NCBI RefSeq assembly: GCF_036763085.1
Contig: NZ_JBAIYU010000007.1
Location: 186,001 to 250,000 of the forward strand
DNA length: 64,000 bases
Direction: 5' to 3'
DNA from: JBAIYU01 sp036763085
GTDB lineage: Bacteria; Bacillota; Negativicutes; DSM-1736; Dendrosporobacteraceae
This document shows, piece after piece, positions 43,021-52,252 of the stretch. Position numbers and translations under genes: made by a program. The number at the start of each line of letters is the position of its first letter. Within the stretch, counting starts at the first letter, position 1. A model generated the notes under the pieces. That model did not search any database. It had not been told where the DNA came from and was given only the letters and a program-made list of their open reading frames with translations.

Positions 43021-43268
43021 TGTATAACTCTGTTTATAACCTTTTGATTAAGTTGTAGAGAAAGTGTTAATAACTTTTAAACAGTTTATACCTGTGGATT
43101 TGTTGATAACTGCTATTATATTTATCTACATCTTATCAACACTGTATATGTTGATTCGACATGAGCTCAATAAATTTATACACATATCTACAGGGCCTAC
43201 TACTAGTACGACTATTTTTTTATTATATGTTCCATACAGTAATAATATGACAGCGGAGGTAATTTTTA
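43021..43268. other. Replication origin oriC, part 2 (dnaA-dnaN)
   Basis: Contains DnaA-box-like sites: TGTGGATTT near 43093, TGTTGATAA at 43101-43109, TTATCAACA at 43133-43141 and TTATACACA at 43176-43184. All carry at least one mismatch. The two-part arrangement around dnaA resembles the bipartite origin of Bacillus. The dnaN promoter probably lies here too. Confidence 0.7.
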
Positions 43269-44378
43269 ATGAAAATCATATGCACGAAAGAGCTGCTTAG
43301 TCATGCTGTACAAATCGTTCAAAAAGCTGTAGCTACGAAAGCTCAACTACCAATACTAACTGGAATCTATTTACATGCAACCGAGAATACCTTAGAACTC
43401 CAGGCAACAGATTATGAAATAGGTGTAAGCTGCAAAATAGAAGCTGAAGTCGTACAACCTGGATCGGTGGTTTTATCTGGCCGATATTTCCAAGAGGTTG
43501 TTCGAAAATTACCTGGTGACAAGATCGAAATTTCATCAAGTCAGGAAGATCGAACAATTAAAATTACTTCAAATTTCGCCCAATTCAACTTACTCAGTTT
43601 GCCTGCAGAAGAATTCCCTGTGCTAAAGCCTCTTGAAGGCGATACGGTATTTAAAATCAGAGATAATATATTAAAAGAACTTATTAAGAAAACTGTATTT
43701 GCTTGTGCTAATGATGAAGCAAGACCAATTTTCACAGGTGGTCTCTTAGAAGTTAATAATCAAGATGTTACGATGGTTGCTACTAATACTCACCGTCTTG
43801 CACTAAAGAAAGATTTTATTGATCGCTTTGACGGTAATATAAAGATGATTATTCCTGCCAAAATTCTAAATGAATTAGCAAGGGTTATGGTTTCAGATGT
43901 ACCGTCAAATGTAACGATAAGCTGTCAGCGCAACCAAATCGGATTCAGTTTTGATAATGTTTACATAATATCAAGACTAATTGAAGGTCAATTCCCTGAC
44001 TACAACAGGGTAATTCCACCTAATTTTGCTACTACGGTAACTATAAAAACTGATGAATTTCTTGATGCCGTCGAAAGGGTCTCTTTGCTTGCCCGAGATG
44101 GAGAATACAATGTTATTAAGCTCTCCTTTAGGAATAATTCAGTCATAATCACATCTAACAATCCGGATATAGGTAAAGCAGAAGAAAACGTAAATGCACA
44201 AATTGACGGAAATGAATTAGACATTGCTTTTAATGCAAAATACGTTACAGACATTCTTAAAAATATTAATAGTGACCAAATGACCTTTGCATTAAATACC
44301 CCTCTTAGTCCCGCAAGTGTTAAACCTCTAGATGATGCAAATTACACCTATATAATTACCCCTGTACGTACAAACTAG
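43269..44378 (+). CDS. dnaN: DNA polymerase III sliding clamp (beta subunit)
   Basis: Ring-forming processivity clamp, 369 residues in three repeated domains. LPILTGIYLHATENTLELQATDYEIG is the N-terminal clamp motif, and PLSPASVKPLDDANYTYIITPVR the C-terminal one. GCGGAGG precedes the ATG. Confidence 0.97.
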   Translation: MKIICTKELLSHAVQIVQKAVATKAQLPILTGIYLHATENTLELQATDYEIGVSCKIEAEVVQPGSVVLSGRYFQEVVRKLPGDKIEISSSQEDRTIKITSNFAQFNLLSLPAEEFPVLKPLEGDTVFKIRDNILKELIKKTVFACANDEARPIFTGGLLEVNNQDVTMVATNTHRLALKKDFIDRFDGNIKMIIPAKILNELARVMVSDVPSNVTISCQRNQIGFSFDNVYIISRLIEGQFPDYNRVIPPNFATTVTIKTDEFLDAVERVSLLARDGEYNVIKLSFRNNSVIITSNNPDIGKAEENVNAQIDGNELDIAFNAKYVTDILKNINSDQMTFALNTPLSPASVKPLDDANYTYIITPVRTN

Positions 44379-44410
44379 TTTAAAGTCATTGCTACGGAGG
44401 TTTAAAAAAA

Positions 44411-44626
44411 ATGGAAGAAATTACCATAAATACAACTACTATTAATTTAGACCAGCTTTTAAAATGGGCAGGGATTGCCGAAACAGGTGGTCAAGTTAAA
44501 ATAATGATTGATGAAGGCATTATTACTTTAAATAATGTAACTGTTACAGAGCGGCGAAAAAAAATTCATCCAGGTGATATAATCGAAATTGAAGGCCTGG
44601 GTAAATGGCAAGTAACAAAAGAATAA
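44411..44626 (+). CDS. yaaA: S4-domain RNA-binding protein YaaA
   Basis: A 71-residue S4-like protein (INLDQLLKWAGIAETGGQVK, then TERRKKIHPGDIIEIEG). It is found between dnaN and recF across Bacillota and has been linked to ribosome assembly. ACGGAGG precedes the ATG. Confidence 0.93.
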   Translation: MEEITINTTTINLDQLLKWAGIAETGGQVKIMIDEGIITLNNVTVTERRKKIHPGDIIEIEGLGKWQVTKE

Positions 44627-44638
44627 GGATAATAATAT

Positions 44639-45736
44639 ATGCGAGTAAAACAGCTTGTTTTGCGGAATTATAGAAATTATGTAAACTTGTCATTAAATTT
44701 TACGCAAAATATAAATATTTTTTTAGGACAAAATGCTCAAGGAAAAACCAATGTCCTTGAAGCAATCTATTATGGTGCTATGGGACGTTCACATAGAACC
44801 AATATTGATGCAGAGTTAATTCGTTGGAACGAAAATGCTGGCAGTGTAAACATTGTTTTTAATAGGTTGGATGTTGAAAATAATCTTAATTTTCGTTTTA
44901 TAAATGACCAAAATAAAGAAATAATATATAATGGACAAGCTATTAAACCCCGTGAGCTTATTGGGGCTTTGAATGTTGTACTGTTTTCTCCAGAAGATTT
45001 ATTACTAATAAAAGGAGCGCCTGTTGGACGCAGGCGCTTCCTTGATACAGAAATATCACAGGCAAACCCGGCTTACTATCGGCAGCTAATGCAATACAAC
45101 CGAATTATTTCGCAGCGTAATACTTTACTTAAGAAGATTAGAGAGAAAAAAGCTAAGCCTGATTTATTGGATTCATGGGACGAGCAATTAGCTGTTTTGG
45201 CCGCTAACTTGGTAAATAAAAGGCTAAATGCAGTAAAAAAATTAGCGATGCTCGCTAACTTAATGCATAGAAGAATTACTAATAGTAAAGAGAATTTATT
45301 AGTTAACTATCAGACTAGTTGTATTGAACTTAACGATCAAAAAAATATTGCAGAATGCTATATCGAACAGCTTAATTCTATGAGAAATGTTGATATAATT
45401 CGCGGAAGCACCGGAGTTGGGCCACATCGTGATGATTTAGTATTGACTGTAAATGGTGTTAACTTGAGATCATTTGGATCACAGGGGCAGCAGCGAACTG
45501 GTGTATTAGCTCTAAAATTAGCTGAGCTCGAATTTATAAAATCAGAAACCGGTGAGTATCCAGTTTTGCTATTGGATGATGTTATGAGTGAACTAGATGC
45601 TAATCGAAGAGAACAGCTTCTGGCTTTTATTAAAGATAGAGTTCAGACCTTTATCACTGCTACTGATGATAAGTTTTTCCCTGAGTGGAAACCGGGAAAA
45701 TATTATACCGTCACTGCGGGCACTATAACGGAGTGA
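44639..45736 (+). CDS. recF: DNA repair and recombination protein RecF
   Basis: SMC-like ATPase of 365 residues that loads RecA at gaps with RecO and RecR. Walker A is FLGQNAQGKTNVLEAIYYG near residue 30, the signature SFGSQGQQRTGVLALKLAE near 282 and Walker B PVLLLDDVMSELD near 309. It lies 12 bases after yaaA. Confidence 0.96.
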   Translation: MRVKQLVLRNYRNYVNLSLNFTQNINIFLGQNAQGKTNVLEAIYYGAMGRSHRTNIDAELIRWNENAGSVNIVFNRLDVENNLNFRFINDQNKEIIYNGQAIKPRELIGALNVVLFSPEDLLLIKGAPVGRRRFLDTEISQANPAYYRQLMQYNRIISQRNTLLKKIREKKAKPDLLDSWDEQLAVLAANLVNKRLNAVKKLAMLANLMHRRITNSKENLLVNYQTSCIELNDQKNIAECYIEQLNSMRNVDIIRGSTGVGPHRDDLVLTVNGVNLRSFGSQGQQRTGVLALKLAELEFIKSETGEYPVLLLDDVMSELDANRREQLLAFIKDRVQTFITATDDKFFPEWKPGKYYTVTAGTITE

Positions 45737-45741
45737 TTAGT

Positions 45742-46596
45742 ATGAAACAATTAAGGGAAATAATACCAAATACAATAAAGAATCTAGGAATAGCAAAAAA
45801 GTATAATACAGAATGGGCAGTTTTAAATTGGCCTAAGATTGTAGGTGATGATATAGCAGCTCATGCATCACCTACTTCAGTGCAGCGGGGCGTTATGATT
45901 ATCGCTGTTAATAATTCGGTCTGGTGCCACCATTTATCAATGATGAAAGATGAAATTATTAACAAGGTAAACGATTTTATCGGAGAAAAACTAGTTAATG
46001 ATATAAGATTTCAAGCAGGATATTTCAAAAAATACCAGAATTATGACGAAGATCAGGAAAATTATGAAACTATTAACCAAAAGCTTAAAATGATAAAACT
46101 TGATGATACCGAATTAAGTCAAGCTAATAATTTAGCAAATGTTGTTAGTGATGATAATTTACAGCGAAAAATATTGCGAATTGCTAAGAAACATTTAGCC
46201 TTTAAAAAGTTAAAAAAAATAAATAACTGGCATAAATGCGCTAATTGTGATAGTTTATGTCCTAGTGATGTTTTATATTGTACTGTTTGCTCAATTGATA
46301 ATAGAGAAAAGAAAATTTGCGATATTAGAAAGATGTTGAGTGAAGCTCCATGGTTGACTTATGCAGAACTAAACAAATACATTGATTGTTTGCCTCACGA
46401 ATTTATAAACGCAAAAACATCGTTAATGATGCTTGTAGCTGCCGAAATAAATAATGGCAAAAATGATAATTTAAACTTATTAACACTAGTTATGTTATCT
46501 ACTGGAGCAAAACCTGAAGAGGTTAATGAGAAACTGATTAAGAGAACGCTGGACAAGTTTGGGAGGAAAAACTATGTTTCTACACCTAGGCTCTGA
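45742..46596 (+). CDS. DciA-like DUF721 protein with zinc-ribbon and extra C-terminal domain
   Basis: The first 100 residues match DUF721/DciA, a helicase-loading-associated family (NTEWAVLNWPKIVGDDIAAH, then RGVMIIAVNNSVWCHHLSMM). After a charged linker comes a possible zinc ribbon with two CxxC-type pairs (KCANCDSLCPSDVLYCTVC, residues about 170-188) and about 95 further residues of unknown type. The total of 284 is much longer than simple DciA. An earlier ATG at 45685 lies within recF; ATG at 45742 follows ACGGAG. Confidence 0.8.
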   Translation: MKQLREIIPNTIKNLGIAKKYNTEWAVLNWPKIVGDDIAAHASPTSVQRGVMIIAVNNSVWCHHLSMMKDEIINKVNDFIGEKLVNDIRFQAGYFKKYQNYDEDQENYETINQKLKMIKLDDTELSQANNLANVVSDDNLQRKILRIAKKHLAFKKLKKINNWHKCANCDSLCPSDVLYCTVCSIDNREKKICDIRKMLSEAPWLTYAELNKYIDCLPHEFINAKTSLMMLVAAEINNGKNDNLNLLTLVMLSTGAKPEEVNEKLIKRTLDKFGRKNYVSTPRL

Positions 46597-46831
46597 TACT
46601 GTTGTTGCACTAAGAGATGTAATCGCCATAAATGATCTCAAATCATTTCGCTCTGGAATAAATAAAGAATTTATCAAAAATATGCAAGATAAAAATCTTG
46701 TAGTTGATATTTCGACCGACAATGCAAAAAGCTTTGTAATAACTAATAAAAAAATATTTTTGTCAGCTATATCTTCGGTAACATTAAAAAAACGAGCTGA
46801 ATCTTTCCTATATCATGATGATGATGAGTAA
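46574..46831 (+). CDS. remB: Extracellular matrix regulator RemB (DUF370)
   Basis: An 85-residue protein matching the DUF370 family (MFLHLGSDTVVALRDVIAIND, then FVITNKKIFLSAISSVTLKKR). The Bacillus orthologue sits between recF and gyrB and affects matrix gene expression; its relative RemA binds DNA. The ATG at 46574 follows GGGAGG by seven bases and is chosen over the one at 46559. The start overlaps the preceding gene. Confidence 0.9.
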   Translation: MFLHLGSDTVVALRDVIAINDLKSFRSGINKEFIKNMQDKNLVVDISTDNAKSFVITNKKIFLSAISSVTLKKRAESFLYHDDDE

Positions 46832-46919
46832 TTAATCATTTTCTATAGATGATTATAACGATTAAGCTTTCGCCTAGTTTTTCGCATGGTGATAGCCTTT
46901 TTCTAATTGGGGGTTGAAT

Positions 46920-48836
46920 ATGAGTAATAACGAAACTACTACTGTAAGCGGTAGTTATGGTGCTGGTCAGATACAAGTACTAGAAGGTCTAGAAGCTGTT
47001 CGTAAGCGTCCGGGTATGTATATTGGTAGTACCTCATCAAAAGGTTTACATCATCTTGTTTATGAAGTTGTAGATAATAGTATTGATGAAGCTTTGGCTG
47101 GGTATTGCGATAAAGTTCAGGTTGTCATACATAACGACAACAGCATTACAGTTACAGATAATGGCCGCGGTATTCCAGTTGATATGCATGAAATTGGAAA
47201 GCCCGCGGTTGAAGTCGTTCTTACTGTTCTGCATGCAGGCGGTAAGTTTGGCGGAGAAGGTTATAAGGTGTCAGGAGGTTTGCATGGCGTAGGTGTATCA
47301 GTTGTTAATGCCTTGAGCAGCATTCTAGAAGTTGAAGTTAAACGTAATGGTAAGATCCATCAAATAACGTTTGAACGCGGTAATACTGTAAAAGAATTAG
47401 CTGTAATTGGTACTACGCAGGAAACGGGTACTAAAGTCACATTTAAACCTGATTCAGAAATATTTGAAGAAACTGAATATAGTTTTGATATCCTAAAACA
47501 GCGATTAAGGGAATTAGCCTTTCTGAATAAGGGCATTAATATTACTCTTTCTGATGAACGAGATAATAATAGTGAAACCTTCTATTTTGAGGGTGGTATT
47601 CGCTCGTTTGTCCAGCATTTAAACAAAAACAAAGATGTTGTTCACCCTGAACCTATATATTTTAGTGGTATTAAAGATACAACGATGGTTGAAATTGCAA
47701 TTCAATATAATAACAGTTATGTTGAAAATATTTTCAGCTTTGTAAATAATATCAATACTCAAGAGGGTGGAACACATCTTAGCGGTTTTAAAATTGCTCT
47801 GACGCGTACAGCAAATGATTTTGCCCGTAAGTTCAATATGCTTAAGGAAGCTGATGAAAACTTAAGCGGCGAAGATATACGCGAAGGTTTAACCGGAATT
47901 ATTAGTGTTAAAATTCGCGAACCTCAATTTGAAGGACAGACTAAAACTAAACTTGGTAATAGCGAAGTTCGTGGAATAGTGGATTCTATTGTAAGTGAAG
48001 GACTTAACGAGTTCTTTGAAGAGAATCCGGCTGTAACTAAGAAAATAATTGAGAAAGCCGTTATGGCGGCTCGTGCTCGTGAAGCAGCTCGTAAGGCTCG
48101 CGAATTAACTAGACGTAAAAACGCTTTAGAATTTAGTTCGTTACCAGGAAAACTTGCAGACTGCTCCCTTAAAGATCCGATGCAAACAGAAATTTATCTT
48201 GTTGAGGGTGACTCTGCCGGCGGATCAGCTAAACAGGGTCGTGACAGAAGATTTCAGGCCATTCTCCCTTTGCGCGGAAAAATAATAAACGTTGAAAAAG
48301 CACGTCTTGATAAAATACTAAATAACGAAGAAATCAGAACAATGATTACTGCTTTTGGTAATGGCATTGCTGATGAGTTCGATTTAGATAAAAGCCGTTA
48401 CGGCAAAATAATTATAATGACAGATGCTGATGTCGACGGGGCACATATACGCACCCTATTGCTTACTTTCTTTTATCGCTATATGCAGCCGCTTTTAGAA
48501 GCGGGAAGAATTTATATAGCTCAGCCGCCTCTTTATTTAGTAAAAAAAGGCCGCGAAAGTTGGTATTTATATAGCGATGATGAGCTTGATAACCTGCTTA
48601 ACAGAATCGGTCGTGAAAATATTAATGTTCAACGATATAAGGGTCTAGGTGAAATGAATCCGGATCAGCTATGGGAAACAACTATGAATCCCGAAGGCCG
48701 AACAATCCTCCAGGTAACCCTTGAAGATGCTATTAAAGCAGATGAAATTTTCTCCATACTAATGGGAGATAAAGTTGAACCACGCCGTAAATTTATAGAG
48801 GATCATGCTGAGGAAGTAAGAAACTTAGATATATAA
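46920..48836 (+). CDS. gyrB: DNA gyrase subunit B
   Basis: ATPase subunit of gyrase, 638 residues. The GHKL ATPase begins VRKRPGMYIGSTSSKGLHHL, and has DNGRGIPVDMH and the GGLHGVGVSVVNAL loop. The TOPRIM part is EGDSAGGSAKQGRDRRFQA, and IMTDADVDGAHI holds the metal-binding Asp residues. A TTG at 46914 opens the frame; ATG at 46920 with GGGGG upstream is preferred. gyrA is not directly downstream, which is unusual. Confidence 0.97.
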   Translation: MSNNETTTVSGSYGAGQIQVLEGLEAVRKRPGMYIGSTSSKGLHHLVYEVVDNSIDEALAGYCDKVQVVIHNDNSITVTDNGRGIPVDMHEIGKPAVEVVLTVLHAGGKFGGEGYKVSGGLHGVGVSVVNALSSILEVEVKRNGKIHQITFERGNTVKELAVIGTTQETGTKVTFKPDSEIFEETEYSFDILKQRLRELAFLNKGINITLSDERDNNSETFYFEGGIRSFVQHLNKNKDVVHPEPIYFSGIKDTTMVEIAIQYNNSYVENIFSFVNNINTQEGGTHLSGFKIALTRTANDFARKFNMLKEADENLSGEDIREGLTGIISVKIREPQFEGQTKTKLGNSEVRGIVDSIVSEGLNEFFEENPAVTKKIIEKAVMAARAREAARKARELTRRKNALEFSSLPGKLADCSLKDPMQTEIYLVEGDSAGGSAKQGRDRRFQAILPLRGKIINVEKARLDKILNNEEIRTMITAFGNGIADEFDLDKSRYGKIIIMTDADVDGAHIRTLLLTFFYRYMQPLLEAGRIYIAQPPLYLVKKGRESWYLYSDDELDNLLNRIGRENINVQRYKGLGEMNPDQLWETTMNPEGRTILQVTLEDAIKADEIFSILMGDKVEPRRKFIEDHAEEVRNLDI

Positions 48837-48900
48837 TTTTTATTGTGCGCAATGTAATACAAAAGCAATAACTTGTTCTTCAAAATGTAAAAAAATGTAT

Positions 48901-48933
48901 AAAACGTGGATAGTTACAAACTATCCACGTTTT
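48901..48933 (+). terminator. Intrinsic terminator of gyrB
   Basis: AAAACGTGGATAGTT / AACTATCCACGTTTT, 15-bp perfect stem with a 3-base loop. Confidence 0.85.
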
Positions 48934-49183
48934 ATATTATATTTTTCATGCTTTATAAAACATAAATAGCTCCTGTCGTTTTATATACAACTGCCGACAA
49001 ATTTAATATTTATATGGCTAAATAATAATGATCCAAAATTAATGTTAAAAAATTCATTTGGTTTTGCTAACTAATCGTTATATCTTAACTGATATCAATA
49101 TTAACCTGGAAATTACTCATGTTAATCAGTTTACCAAACAGTCCCCAATAATTATTCGAAGCACTTTTGTTACCGTTCCATAA
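48934..49183. other. AT-rich intergenic region without a recognised feature
   Basis: About 250 bases between the gyrB terminator and the next promoter. No open frame with a ribosome site, tRNA or strong hairpin is visible. Confidence 0.5.
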
Positions 49184-49212
49184 TTTACTATTTAATTATG
49201 TTCTGATATAAT
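49184..49212 (+). promoter_or_regulatory. Sigma-A promoter of the CNNM/CBS transporter gene
   Basis: TTTACT (49184-49189), 17-bp spacer, TATAAT (49207-49212). Confidence 0.7.
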
Positions 49213-49279
49213 GGAGTATGTTTTAAGATAAAAGGAGGTGAACCGATACTCCTATGTTAGATTAGGAGTTCGGAATTTA

Positions 49280-50605
49280 TTGGACCCTGCGTCTATTTTG
49301 TGGAATATATCACTGGTTATATTTTTAGTACTTTTAAATGGTTTTTTTGTTGCTGCTGAATTTGCAATGGTTAAAGTGCGAAGTACAAGAATTGATACTC
49401 TTGTACTGGAGGGTAATACGCGTGCCAAATATGCTAAAAAGTTGGTAGACAGTCTAGATGCATATTTATCGGCCTGTCAGCTTGGGATAACATTAGCCTC
49501 ATTGGGGTTAGGATGGGTCGGCGAGCCAGCCATAGCGAGTATGATAGAGCCGGTTTTGGTAGAGTTAGGCTTGTCAGAAACAATGATTCACACTGTTGCC
49601 TTTACAATTGCTTTTTCTATTATTACAGCACTTCATATTATCCTTGGCGAATTGGCTCCGAAATCGTTAGCTATACAAAAGGCAGATAGTGTAACTATTT
49701 GGACATCTTTACCTCTTATTGCTTTTTATAAGTTGATGTATCCGTTTATATGGATATTGAATGGTATCGCTAACTGGATACTACGTTTGGTTGGCATTCA
49801 AGTGGCAGGTGAGCATGAAGCAGCACATACTGAGGAAGAAATTCGTATCCTTATGGAAGAAAGCCATAAACAAGGTTTTATTAATAAAACAGAATTAACT
49901 TATGTAGATAATATTTTTGATTTTGCCGAACGGCATGTAAGTGAGGTCATGATTCCGCGTACAGATATGTTTTGTCTTTATGTGCAGGACTCATTTGAGG
50001 AAAGTTTAGAAAAAGCCTTAACGGAGCAGCTTACCCGATACCCAGTCTGCGATCCAGATAAAGATAATATTATTGGGTTTGTTCATATCAAAGATTTACT
50101 CGCAGCGTTAGCAAGAGGACAAAAGCCAACTCTACGAGAGATAGCAAGAGATATAATGGCTGTACCTGAGTCAATGCCAATTAGTAACTTACTAAAAGCT
50201 ATGCAAAAAGATAGGGCTCAAATAGCTATAGTAATCGATGAATACGGTGGTACTGCTGGATTGGTAACGGTAGAAGATATATTGGAAGAAATCGTCGGAG
50301 AAATCCAGGATGAATTTGATGAAGAGCGTCCTATAGTAGAAATCAGAGATAATAATGTTCATTCTGTAGATGGTCGCCTCCTAATAGAGGAAGTAAATGA
50401 AATTTTTGAATTAGACTTGAATGCAGAAGATGTTGATACTATAGGTGGCTGGGTGTCATCGCAGGTGGAAATGCCTCCTCCGATTGGCAAGCAAATCAGC
50501 TATGGGAAATATCAATTTATTATCGAGGAAGTAGACAATATGCGTATTACACGAGTGTTAATTCGTAAAAGTGAAAAATCATTGGGTGAAAAGGTTGATT
50601 ATTAA
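49280..50605 (+). CDS. CNNM/CBS/CorC-type membrane transporter (hemolysin-family UPF0053)
   Basis: A 441-residue membrane protein: a CNNM domain with four membrane segments (residues about 1-195, NGFFVAAEFAMVKVRSTRID), a CBS pair (about 205-325; AIVIDEYGGTAGLVTVEDILEEIVGEI), and a CorC/HlyC domain at the end. Relatives act in Mg2+ or other cation transport; the name hemolysin is historical. The start is uncertain. The frame opens at a GTG at 49238 that lies within AGGAGGTG and is thus unlikely. The TTG at 49280 with TAGGAG upstream is the best available choice. Confidence 0.85.
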   Translation: MDPASILWNISLVIFLVLLNGFFVAAEFAMVKVRSTRIDTLVLEGNTRAKYAKKLVDSLDAYLSACQLGITLASLGLGWVGEPAIASMIEPVLVELGLSETMIHTVAFTIAFSIITALHIILGELAPKSLAIQKADSVTIWTSLPLIAFYKLMYPFIWILNGIANWILRLVGIQVAGEHEAAHTEEEIRILMEESHKQGFINKTELTYVDNIFDFAERHVSEVMIPRTDMFCLYVQDSFEESLEKALTEQLTRYPVCDPDKDNIIGFVHIKDLLAALARGQKPTLREIARDIMAVPESMPISNLLKAMQKDRAQIAIVIDEYGGTAGLVTVEDILEEIVGEIQDEFDEERPIVEIRDNNVHSVDGRLLIEEVNEIFELDLNAEDVDTIGGWVSSQVEMPPPIGKQISYGKYQFIIEEVDNMRITRVLIRKSEKSLGEKVDY

Positions 50606-50672
50606 TATTGGGTTATGGCTCAATTAATAGTTAAATTATATTAAATAATCCAATAATCATAAATCTAGTACT

Positions 50673-50723
50673 AATTTAAAGGGCTATCCAGAGATACGAG
50701 TATCTTGGATAGCCCTTTAAATT
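50673..50723. terminator. Intrinsic terminator
   Basis: A near-perfect 24-bp stem (AATTTAAAGGGCTATCC on the left arm) with a GAG loop, after the CNNM/CBS gene. Confidence 0.85.
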
Positions 50724-50816
50724 ATAAAGAAAATTAATAAAAAGATGGAAATTGAATAAGACTAGTATATAATTCCTTGGCAATATGGAAACAAGCGTAG
50801 TTGGGAGAGGTAGTTA

Positions 50817-51398
50817 ATGAACGAGGCAGAATCATTAAAACAGATTTTAAATATGCATGCACTTTTCCTTAAGTTACGGCAAGATCATTGGCTACACTAT
50901 GAAGCATTTACCTGGCAATGGTGGTCATTAGTGTTCTTTCTATTTGCACCTTGGTTGTTGTGGATCAAAATCGTAAACAAAAAGAAAATAGTTGAAATTT
51001 CACTTTTTGGAATATTGATTTTTGTACTTACTACAGGCATGGATGCGATTGGGGTATCCTATCAACTATGGAATTACCCTATAAAACTAGCAGCTAAACT
51101 ACCTCATATGTTTTCCATGGATACTACCGTTTTTCCAATAACATTTATGATAATATATCAATACTATCCCACATGGCATTTGTATCTTAAGGTGACTATT
51201 ATTATATCAGCAATATTCTCGTTTATCGGCGAGCCTCTTTTAGAATACTTAAAAGTATATAATACAACTGGTTGGAAATATATTTATTCTTTCCCGATAT
51301 TTATTTTAATTGGAGCTGTTTGTAAGTATATTGTCGATTGGCTAATCTTGATACAACTAAAGCTAAGAAATACAAATAACTTTTACTGTTTATGGTAA
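50817..51398 (+). CDS. CBO0543-like multi-pass membrane protein
   Basis: A 193-residue protein with five predicted membrane segments, aromatic-rich (FTWQWWSLVFFLFAPWLLW near residue 28). The middle reads GMDAIGVSYQLWNYPIKL, a pattern of the CBO0543 family of Bacillota: a WNYP/WNY block, then FPITFMIIYQYYPTW. Function is unknown. GGGAGAGG precedes the ATG. A second member is at 55262-55795 on the other strand; the genes flank the DUF421/YIEGIA cluster. Confidence 0.7.
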   Translation: MNEAESLKQILNMHALFLKLRQDHWLHYEAFTWQWWSLVFFLFAPWLLWIKIVNKKKIVEISLFGILIFVLTTGMDAIGVSYQLWNYPIKLAAKLPHMFSMDTTVFPITFMIIYQYYPTWHLYLKVTIIISAIFSFIGEPLLEYLKVYNTTGWKYIYSFPIFILIGAVCKYIVDWLILIQLKLRNTNNFYCLW

Positions 51399-51631
51399 TT
51401 ACTCATAATATGATAAAGTTAAAAGTTCAAATCAATAATAACAAAAGGCTAACAATTTTTAATTGGTGCCTTATTATAGAGAAAATATATCTTTTAAATG
51501 GGTAATTTGTTTTCTTGTAAACCGTATAAAAGTCTCTATATTTCACATTATATTTGAGTAAATGCGTAAAGGATTATATACCAGTTTATATTAGTAAATA
51601 AATAATCCTTAATGGAGTAAGGAAGATATAT

Positions 51632-52231
51632 TTGGATTGGTTATCATTAGTTTTTAAAACTATGGCTACTATTATTTATGGTACTTTATTATTGCGTATA
51701 GCAGGTAGAAAGTCACTTGCACAAATGACGATTGCCCAGACTGTAGTTATGTTGGCGATAGGAACAGTACTTATAGAGCCTTTAGTTGGTACTTCACTTA
51801 CAAATACATTCTTTATTGTTGGTATTGCGGTTGCGACACTCATTATCATTGAGTTTTCTGAGATAAGATTTCCATATATGAAAAAGCTGTTTACTGGCGA
51901 ACCAGTGATTCTGATTAAAGATGGAAAGATAAATAGAGAAAACTTAAAGCGAGTACGAATGACAATTGAACAGTTAGAAATGGAACTTAGACAAGCAAGT
52001 ATAGCAACTGTGGATGAGGTGAGATGCGCAACGATTGAACCTAATGGTCAATTTGGCTACGTTCTAAAAGATGATTATCAGCCAATCAGTAAGAGAGAGT
52101 ATTATCAAATAATAAGTCGGCTAGATGCTATAGATGCCACTCTTAGAGTGCATAAGCCAATAAATCAAGTTAAAGAAGGTTATTCCAAAGAAAAATCTAG
52201 TAATGATGTTTTTGAAAAAGTGCTACATTAA
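51632..52231 (+). CDS. DUF421 (YetF-domain) membrane protein A
   Basis: A 199-residue protein: three N-terminal membrane helices (residues about 5-75, LLLRIAGRKSLAQMTIAQTVVML) and the cytoplasmic YetF domain (about 80-165, EPVILIKDGKINRENL then MTIEQLEMELRQASIA and CATIEPNGQFGYVLK). A TTG start follows GTAAGGAAG. In Bacillus, DUF421 proteins made in the forespore (YetF-like, 2Duf) affect spore resistance; otherwise function is unknown. It precedes the YIEGIA gene by 21 bases and is likely in its operon. Confidence 0.85.
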   Translation: MDWLSLVFKTMATIIYGTLLLRIAGRKSLAQMTIAQTVVMLAIGTVLIEPLVGTSLTNTFFIVGIAVATLIIIEFSEIRFPYMKKLFTGEPVILIKDGKINRENLKRVRMTIEQLEMELRQASIATVDEVRCATIEPNGQFGYVLKDDYQPISKREYYQIISRLDAIDATLRVHKPINQVKEGYSKEKSSNDVFEKVLH

Positions 52232-52252
52232 GGAAAACTGGGAGGATAAAAG

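Noticed and set aside
48901..48933. DnaA-box-like CTATCCACG in the gyrB terminator
   Set aside because: Two mismatches from the box and fully explained as terminator stem.
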